The notes under the pieces: model-generated | The model's input: only the letters and a program-made list of their open reading frames with translations | What the model was told of the DNA's origin: nothing | Databases searched by the model: none | Program-made: the position numbers and the translations under genes | In this document: piece by piece, positions 59,052 to 64,000 of the stretch | Position numbering within the stretch: position 1 is the stretch's first letter | Layout of the letters: each line of letters starts with the position of its first letter | From: a virus | Length of the DNA: 64,000 bases | Direction: 5' to 3' (one strand) | IMG/VR virus record: IMGVR_UViG_3300006802_000002 | Span: 1 to 64,000 of that record

Positions 59052-60420
59052 GTCAGACGGCGGAACCTAGAAAGTAGCGAAGCGACACAAGAGCCTTCCA
59101 AGCTTTCTAGGTACTGCCAGAGACAACGGCCGATGCGACGGGTAACTTAAATCACGCATCAAGAGACGGGCTAGGTACTCTTTAAATTCTCTAGCTAATA
59201 TCCCGAGTAAGGTGGGCGAATACCTTAAGGGGCCTTTCCTGTAGCAGTACAGGCATCTAGTCCGGTAATAGGCTAGGTTTAAAATAGGTGGGTTGGCTAG
59301 AGATAGCCGTTGCCTGGATCAGCAAAAACAAATTCGATTTGTTTATTAGGGAATTAATAAGCATTGGGTACGGATTGAGCTACCCGATAAAGAAGTTCCT
59401 GTTACAATTATCCAATGCTTATTAACCCTTAATGAAGCCTATCACGATATGAATTATCCTTAGCCACATCACATAGCATACTACTAAGATGATAGAAATG
59501 TTTTGGTAGGCTTCATTAAGGGTTAATTAATAAATTACTTAAAAGGCATGCCTCCTCCGTCCTAATTAAGTATGTAACAATTAATTAACCCTTACATTAC
59601 CCCTTGAGGACTACATTATACATGTGGTTTCACGCCTAAAAGACTGTTGTGCTATTTAAGAATGTCTAGATAGCAAAGGGCGACAGGAATAGGGAGATTA
59701 TTGTCCCCATATTTGGGGGATAAACAGCGGTAAAGGCATTGAAGCGAGGGTTTAGTCACTCTCGGGGAGCCTTTCGACAGGGCTTAGCTAACCCTGGAAG
59801 TCACTCCTAAAGACTATGGGAGTGGAGCCGCATATTAGATTGGGAAGTCCCTGTGGAAACTATGGGATAGCAGATAATGGTAATACGAGCCCTCGAAAGC
59901 GGCGTTACCTTCCCTCTGTTATTGCCGTGCGGCGGGTGGTTTTAATGTTACAGGATTACGTATTTAGAAATAAATACAGACAACATATGGCATTCAATAC
60001 CCCATATGGAAACGTTAAAAATATTCTGCGGGGTTAAAAGCCCTTATGTATAGGTGGGAGGATACAATGCCCATAATACATAATAGTAGAGCCTGGGACG
60101 GCAACCTTATTTACCCCTTAATAGGAAACTTAAGAAGCCCTATTAATTCCCCAAGTTTTCGGTTATCTTGCGGGTAGCAAAACCGTCAATATAGCGCGCT
60201 TATGTTTATAGATCAGGGGTGAGCCTGTAGACATAAGACAAACCATGATGAATGGGTTTAATAGGATATGCGTATTCCTCCAATCCGCTCTCTATCCCGC
60301 GCTATTATTTTATGGGCCTTCTTTAATGCTAAGATTACTTGTGTACATCCCAAGTAAGCTAAAGGTAAATCCCTTTACAGGCCCTTTAATTATCGCCAGG
60401 GTAGTGATACCCTTCAAATA
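59052..60420 (+). ncRNA. Candidate large structured non-coding RNA
   Basis: About 1.37 kb without a convincing ORF but full of stems: 59059-59074/59103-59118 (16 nt, one G-U, one mismatch), 59238-59253 with a GCAG loop, 59295-59308 with GAGA tetraloop, 59326-59344 (8 bp), 59354-59367/59412-59425 (14 bp), 59422-59441/59507-59526 (20 bp), 59520-59531/59580-59591, 59802-59807/59819-59824, 60118-60125/60139-60146, 60199-60211/60225-60237 (13 pairs with two G-U), long-range 60191-60198/60298-60305, 60335-60341/60351-60357, and 60398-60413 with GTGA tetraloop. G-U pairs and GNRA loops favour RNA rather than DNA structure. Size, ornateness and position near tRNAs resemble GOLLD/ROOL-class phage RNAs, but similarity was not checked. 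The only sizeable frame across it (59816-60037) has no family features. Confidence 0.65.
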
Positions 60421-60430
60421 ACATAGGCTT

Positions 60431-60643
60431 ATGGCAAGCTTAAACAATACATTTATTTGGGCGGTATTCATGATTACTTTAGCATTTCTTCTATGTATTC
60501 GTATGCACTACCTAGAAGATAACTCTTGTTATGTGCATGAACTTTATTCTCCTAAAGAATATTTAATAGAGAATAAACAAGCTATCATGGATTACGCTAG
60601 AAATAACTTTATGACTGTTGCAATGTTTACTGTGAGATTTTAA
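60431..60643 (+). CDS. Small membrane protein
   Basis: 70 aa. N-terminal hydrophobic segment NTFIWAVFMITLAFLLCIRM, then a soluble helix. ATG overlaps the end of the structured region. Unknown. Confidence 0.55.
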   Translation: MASLNNTFIWAVFMITLAFLLCIRMHYLEDNSCYVHELYSPKEYLIENKQAIMDYARNNFMTVAMFTVRF

Positions 60644-60723
60644 TGCCTAATATTATAGAGATCAGCGCAGCACTTGTTATGTTAGGTATTGCATTCTTTG
60701 TTGCTGCCCCAATGTTACATTAA
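60643..60723 (+). CDS. Tiny single-span membrane peptide
   Basis: 26 aa: PNIIEISAALVMLGIAFFVA plus APMLH. Coupled by TAATG with the gene upstream, next ATG follows its stop. Confidence 0.48.
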   Translation: MPNIIEISAALVMLGIAFFVAAPMLH

Positions 60724-61050
60724 ATGACCCTACAAATAACTCCCGATAATCTTTGGAATTCTTTTAAAAATAGGTGGCAAATGCGTATGACCGATCTAGA
60801 GACTACTCCCGACATTCAGAAGCGCATGGACGATACCCTAGCTTCTGAGAAGCCTTATAAGGGTCGCATTACGAATTGGGAAAAGGTCCAGCATAGTGGC
60901 GCTAAGGGGCTTGGGTATATCATTACTGGAGTTTACGTAGACCATCCTAGTTTCCGTGGTGAAACGGGCTATACGTCCTACGTCACTAAGCATGACGAAA
61001 AGACTGGTGAAATTGAAACTAAGAATTCTAGATATACGCTAGTTCTTTAG
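60724..61050 (+). CDS. Hypothetical protein
   Basis: 108 aa. LWNSFKNRWQMRMTDLETTP then a Gly-rich basic half (WEKVQHSGAKGLGYIITGVY). More GC-rich than typical. Immediately upstream of tRNA-Leu. Unknown. Confidence 0.62.
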   Translation: MTLQITPDNLWNSFKNRWQMRMTDLETTPDIQKRMDDTLASEKPYKGRITNWEKVQHSGAKGLGYIITGVYVDHPSFRGETGYTSYVTKHDEKTGEIETKNSRYTLVL

Positions 61051-61063
61051 ATTTGTTTTTAGT

Positions 61064-61148
61064 GCCCGCATGGCGGAATTGGGAGACGCGCCTCGCTTAA
61101 GACGAGGTATCGTAAGGTGTGGGGGTTCAAGTCCCTCTGCGGGCACCA
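61064..61148 (+). tRNA. tRNA-Leu (UAA)
   Basis: Acceptor GCCCGCA/TGCGGGC, anticodon stem CCTCG/CGAGG with loop CTTAAGA (anticodon TAA), class II variable arm, T-arm GGGG..TTCAAGT..CCCT, discriminator A and encoded CCA. Decodes UUA/UUG, common in AT-rich genes. Confidence 0.93.
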
Positions 61149-61164
61149 ATTTAAAGGCTTGCAC

Positions 61165-61623
61165 ATGAATATATTTTATCTTGATGACGATATTAATAAA
61201 TCTGTGCAATATCTTGTGGATAAGCACGTTGTTAAAATGCCGTTAGAGACAGCACAATTGTTGTCTTCTGCTATTTATCTTAATGGTGGGCAAGGCCCAT
61301 ATAAACCAACACATTTAAAGCATCCGTGTACTTTGTGGGTTGCTTCTGATGAATGCAATTACATTTGGTTGTCTAACTACGGTCTAGCTTTATGTAAAGA
61401 ATATACTTTCAGATATCACAAGCAACATGCTTGTGAGAGAGTTATTCTTGACATGCCTGCTGTTCCTGTGTTTAAAACTATAAATAAGTTTACCCTTCCC
61501 CCACAATGTATGCCTGATGAATATAAACAAAGCAACACTGTAGAGGCTTACAGGGCCTATTACAGAGGCGCTAAGAAGCATATACATAAGTGGACAGGTA
61601 GACCTGTTCCTGATTGGATTTAA
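61165..61623 (+). CDS. Conserved phage protein (pyrimidine-dimer-glycosylase-like family)
   Basis: 152 aa from ATG 61165 (MNIFYLDDDINKSVQYLVDK). HVVKMPLETAQLLSSAIYL, KHPCTLWVASDECNYIWLSN, PQCMPDEYK and KWTGRPVPDWI match a widespread phage family often annotated as pyrimidine-dimer DNA glycosylase-like. The catalytic role is uncertain; the family is better defined by NIFYLD-x-KHVVKM than by biochemistry. Confidence 0.65.
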   Translation: MNIFYLDDDINKSVQYLVDKHVVKMPLETAQLLSSAIYLNGGQGPYKPTHLKHPCTLWVASDECNYIWLSNYGLALCKEYTFRYHKQHACERVILDMPAVPVFKTINKFTLPPQCMPDEYKQSNTVEAYRAYYRGAKKHIHKWTGRPVPDWI

Positions 61624-61738
61624 CATATTGCGCGTATTATTCAGTTACGTATAGCAATTTCGCTATAGGATAATAACAAATAAACAATAGTGTGACATTC
61701 ATGCACTCACGCCGCGCTGTAATTTAGGAGATATTAAA

Positions 61739-61918
61739 ATGGTCACTCCATTTACAAGAGGCTGGCAAGATTTTTGGAAGTTTTATCATTTTGAAAAAGA
61801 TAATCTTGCTAGCCCTTATAACGCGAATAGTGAAAAGGACTTAGATTGGGTATCGGGTATGCTGGACGCTCAACGTACTTGTATACGTTTATACTTTAAG
61901 CCCATTAACTTGTATTAA
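61739..61918 (+). CDS. Small hypothetical protein
   Basis: 59 aa with AGGAG upstream. MVTPFTRGWQDFWKFYHFEK then KDLDWVSGMLDAQRTCIRLY. Unknown. The gap 61624-61738 holds a TATAGC-AATTTC-GCTATA hairpin. Confidence 0.58.
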   Translation: MVTPFTRGWQDFWKFYHFEKDNLASPYNANSEKDLDWVSGMLDAQRTCIRLYFKPINLY

Positions 61919-61922
61919 ATAA

Positions 61923-62000
61923 GGCCCCTTAGCTCAGTTGGATTAGAGCAGTGAATTTCTACTTCACGGGTCACAGGTTCAAGTCCTGTAGGGGTCACCA
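61923..62000 (+). tRNA. tRNA-Arg (UCU)
   Basis: Acceptor GGCCCCT/AGGGGTC (one G-U), D-arm GCTC..GAGC, anticodon stem GTGAA/TTCAC with loop TTTCTAC (anticodon TCT), T-arm CAGG..TTCAAGT..CCTG, discriminator A and encoded CCA. Decodes AGA. Confidence 0.93.
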
Positions 62001-62018
62001 CTTCTTTAACTTTAAACA

Positions 62019-62279
62019 ATGGTCGAAACAATGAATACTATGGTAGGGCGTGTTATTCAGACTAATATTGTGTCTAATCCTGATTTTAGTAATGCTATTC
62101 AGCTTAAGTCAGGTATTCCACAAGTGTTACTTGGTGGTAATAAGTCAGGCTTTCTAAAGGTCAAGAAGTACGGCAATGGAGCGCAGGGCGATAAGAATGC
62201 CCGTTGGCGCCGCAAGCCTATGCTTAAGATGCTGTATGCAGCTTGGAAGTCTAAGGGCGGGGGTAAGAAGGATGGTTGA
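62019..62279 (+). CDS. Hypothetical basic protein
   Basis: 86 aa (start 62031 also possible). TMVGRVIQTNIVSNPDFSNA; C-terminal Lys/Arg/Gly-rich NARWRRKPMLKMLYAAWKSK and GGGKKDG. Likely nucleic-acid-associated; unknown. Confidence 0.6.
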   Translation: MVETMNTMVGRVIQTNIVSNPDFSNAIQLKSGIPQVLLGGNKSGFLKVKKYGNGAQGDKNARWRRKPMLKMLYAAWKSKGGGKKDG

Positions 62280-62358
62280 AGATATTATTGATCTTATCAC
62301 TGTGATTACAGGGTGTATTGTATTTCTGTATACGACTTATCAAATTTGGAGAGATTAA
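62272..62358 (+). CDS. Tiny single-span membrane peptide
   Basis: 28 aa (EDIIDLITVITGCIVFLYTT), overlaps both neighbours. Unknown. Confidence 0.5.
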   Translation: MVEDIIDLITVITGCIVFLYTTYQIWRD

Positions 62359-62528
62359 TGTTTAACACTCGCCTTAAGGAAATTCTTGATCGTAATGGCT
62401 ATCCACATGCTAGGGATGGTCTAGATAAACTTACTACGTACCATGAGAATATCGCCATTACCGCATGGAACAATTGGGGACGTAATAGTAAGATTACTTC
62501 TCTTATTCAGGTAGATTTGGAACGATAA
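62358..62528 (+). CDS. Small hypothetical protein
   Basis: 56 aa from ATG 62358 (TAATG overlap). FNTRLKEILDRNGYPHARDG then WNNWGRNSKITSLIQVDLER. Soluble helical protein, unknown. Confidence 0.58.
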   Translation: MFNTRLKEILDRNGYPHARDGLDKLTTYHENIAITAWNNWGRNSKITSLIQVDLER

Positions 62529-62530
62529 AT

Positions 62531-62620
62531 ATGCATTACGATGTTATTGGTACAGCTTTAGCATTTGCTCTGTACCCTACTTTCTTCTATTTATATATTA
62601 AATTCCATGACTTAAAGTGA
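62531..62620 (+). CDS. Tiny single-span membrane peptide
   Basis: 29 aa (VIGTALAFALYPTFFYLYIK). Follows two bases after the upstream stop. Confidence 0.48.
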   Translation: MHYDVIGTALAFALYPTFFYLYIKFHDLK

Positions 62621-62633
62621 AAGGAAACTAATC

Positions 62634-62822
62634 ATGGGCTTTTTTCATATGGCTTTTGAGTACACGATTGCATTGTCAGCCCTGCTCACTCACGGAATTG
62701 TGACCAAGCTTCCAATTAAAAAGCTTGAGCATGGGCTTGCGGTCCTGGCATTATTGGGCGCTGTCATTACCTCTAGCATGATGTCAGCCGAGCATATCAC
62801 TAACTCAGGAATGATTGTGTAA
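62634..62822 (+). CDS. Two-span membrane protein
   Basis: 62 aa, AAGGAAA ribosome site. FEYTIALSALLTHGIVTKLP and LAVLALLGAVITSSMM hydrophobic segments. Stop overlaps next start. Unknown. Confidence 0.58.
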   Translation: MGFFHMAFEYTIALSALLTHGIVTKLPIKKLEHGLAVLALLGAVITSSMMSAEHITNSGMIV

Positions 62823-63052
62823 TGAAAATCTGTCCTAGGCGTCCTTTAAAGGTTCCCAAGGATTTCGGTACTAGATTAGCTCCTATTGATCCAACGTTTA
62901 CCTTACCTGCGTATGGTATAAATAGAAATGCAAAAGAGATTACAGAATTTTTTTACAGAACAAAGTACAGATTTTGGGATAAACCAGAAGCTAAGTACGC
63001 TAGAGGCAGAGACCCGTGCTATTACAAGAATGATCCTACTTACAACCTATAG
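62822..63052 (+). CDS. Hypothetical protein
   Basis: 76 aa. Pro/Lys-rich N-terminus (KICPRRPLKVPKDFGTRLAP) and aromatic second half (EFFYRTKYRFWDKPEAKYAR). Unknown. Confidence 0.6.
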   Translation: MKICPRRPLKVPKDFGTRLAPIDPTFTLPAYGINRNAKEITEFFYRTKYRFWDKPEAKYARGRDPCYYKNDPTYNL

Positions 63053-63063
63053 AAAGATTTAAA

Positions 63064-63378
63064 ATGCGTAAGTCACATACTCTTGAAAACGGGCATAAGA
63101 TCAATATTGCCGACGCTAAGTTTTTTATTCTAAAGAACACTGATACTGGTGCTAGCGTTCTACTGCTTGCAAATGATAGGGAGCAGCTTGACAAATATCT
63201 TGCATCCGTAAATCGTCGTGCGGAAGCTACTAATAAGCCGTTTATTACTGTCGGCGTTGAGTTTGATGAGTGTACTACTGATGATCTTGCGGAAATGCTT
63301 TCCATGGGGAATTTAATTGCTTCTGGTAAGTATCAAGACATTCGTATGTTTACTGACGAAATTCTTAACTCTATTTAA
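63064..63378 (+). CDS. Hypothetical protein
   Basis: 104 aa, GAAAGATTTAAA ribosome-site region. Resembles the next gene in layout: strand ADAKFFILKNTDTGASVLLL then NDREQLDKYLASVN. Likely alpha/beta and paralogous. Unknown. Confidence 0.65.
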   Translation: MRKSHTLENGHKINIADAKFFILKNTDTGASVLLLANDREQLDKYLASVNRRAEATNKPFITVGVEFDECTTDDLAEMLSMGNLIASGKYQDIRMFTDEILNSI

Positions 63379-63395
63379 CATAAAAGATTTTTAAA

Positions 63396-63686
63396 ATGGC
63401 TAAGGCTTATATCGTTTATAATGCTAAGAATAATACGCCGTTTATGTGTCTTATGGTTAATGATCGTAGTCAGGCCGACACTTTCCTTGATGTACAGGCA
63501 GCAACGGCTGCTGATGCTGGTTTCCCTGAACTTGCCAAGGAAAATGCTAAGTATTATGCAGATAATAATCTCATTAAGGAAATTGATGAGACTACGGAAG
63601 ATACGAATTTGCAGCTTGCTTTCCTCCATCTTGTTTCTAAGAATAGTTTTATGGACTTGCGCGGCAAGTCCTTTGATGTCGTTTAA
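63396..63686 (+). CDS. Hypothetical protein
   Basis: 96 aa. KAYIVYNAKNNTPFMCLMVN then DRSQADTFLDVQAATAADAG, similar in order to the gene at 63064 (strand, ND-R-x-Q-x-D, helix). A duplicated pair is plausible. Unknown function. Confidence 0.65.
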   Translation: MAKAYIVYNAKNNTPFMCLMVNDRSQADTFLDVQAATAADAGFPELAKENAKYYADNNLIKEIDETTEDTNLQLAFLHLVSKNSFMDLRGKSFDVV

Positions 63687-63700
63687 CAGGAGTATTTAAA

Positions 63701-64000
63701 ATGAACGCCGTTAATGCTAATAAGTCTGACGCTATGCGTAAGCTTGGTTGGTCTATGTTCCTTGTGCATGATCCCCTGCTTAATGAGAACGATGTTCTTC
63801 CTCAGAATACCAAGGACTATCTTGTGATTAAGAGTGATAGCATTGACAAGATTAAGTTTATTAATACTAATCTTGTTACTTACGCTGAACTTAATAAGAA
63901 CGGATTTCATGACAAGCTCCAGAATACTGTTAGGGAACTTGATCCTTCCAATCCGAAGGATGTTTTGTTTAGTGTTATGTCTTCGATTAATAGGCGTGTG
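63701..64000 (+). CDS. Hypothetical protein, 3'-truncated by the window
   Basis: 100 codons from ATG 63701 (CAGGAG ribosome site) to the window end. DYLVIKSDSIDKIKFINTNL and KLQNTVRELDPSNPKDVLFS; alpha/beta. Continues beyond the window, possibly joining the genome's next segment. Confidence 0.6.
   Translation, partial: MNAVNANKSDAMRKLGWSMFLVHDPLLNENDVLPQNTKDYLVIKSDSIDKIKFINTNLVTYAELNKNGFHDKLQNTVRELDPSNPKDVLFSVMSSINRRV

Noticed and set aside
59816-60037. 73-aa ORF inside the structured region
   Set aside because: Arg/Gly-rich without fold signs, embedded in strongly paired sequence; more likely chance frame.
1-64000. CRISPR array, integrase, attachment site or insertion sequence
   Set aside because: No direct-repeat/spacer pattern, recombinase or IS-like inverted repeats with transposase were seen.

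Overview
The window is part of the genome of a lytic tailed phage, most likely podovirus-like. There is a portal, large and small terminase subunits, a scaffold, a capsid protein and tail-tube/nozzle-like proteins, but no tape measure, sheath or baseplate genes and no integrase. The DNA is AT-rich and genes are packed with ATGA/TAATG overlaps. The replication genes (family A DNA polymerase with a DnaJ-type zinc insert between exonuclease and polymerase, split primase and helicase, class II B12-dependent ribonucleotide reductase, ThyX) recall the marine HMO-2011 type of podovirus. The host is probably Gram-negative, because a two-component spanin (Rz/Rz1) is encoded. It cannot be named from the sequence.

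Layout. (1) 54.4-64.0 kb and 1-24.07 kb are transcribed rightwards. The block starts with small early genes separated by hairpins, an AAA+ ATPase plus a partner protein, a 1.4-kb structured non-coding stretch, tRNA-Leu and tRNA-Arg, and many tiny proteins including single-span membrane peptides. If the genome is circular or permuted, it continues at position 1 with rIIA/rIIB, tRNA-Ile-like and tRNA-Gln, primase, helicase, DNA polymerase, an SSB-like protein, nucleases, nucleotide metabolism (two MazG-type pyrophosphohydrolases, ribonucleotide reductase, ThyX, dCMP deaminase-like) and an RNA ligase. (2) 24.05-53.25 kb is transcribed leftwards. From the promoter side it runs: small virion and fibre proteins, tRNA-Pro, a TPR/O-GlcNAc-transferase-like protein, terminase, portal, scaffold, capsid, a strong terminator, tail proteins, very large internal virion proteins, then lysis (holin-like, endolysin-like, Rz/Rz1) with a DUF2829/Tad2-like protein. 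(3) 53.25-54.54 kb is an AT-rich divergent control region with repeats and promoters in both directions.

Regulation visible in the sequence. Several promoters fit the host sigma70 pattern with exactly 17-bp spacers: five candidates drive the early region, and -35 elements TTGACA/TTGACT stand before the scaffold gene, the glycosyltransferase and one HNH gene. A TATATC-N5-GATATA palindrome stands upstream of two early promoters. No phage RNA polymerase is present in the window.

Items most worth following: the large structured RNA candidate at ~59.05-60.42 kb with its own promoter, the glycosyltransferase with its own promoter, the Tad2-like protein, the HNH gene whose ribosome site is locked in a hairpin that its own promoter bypasses, and small structured intergenic RNAs at 3.6, 10.3 and 13.6 kb.
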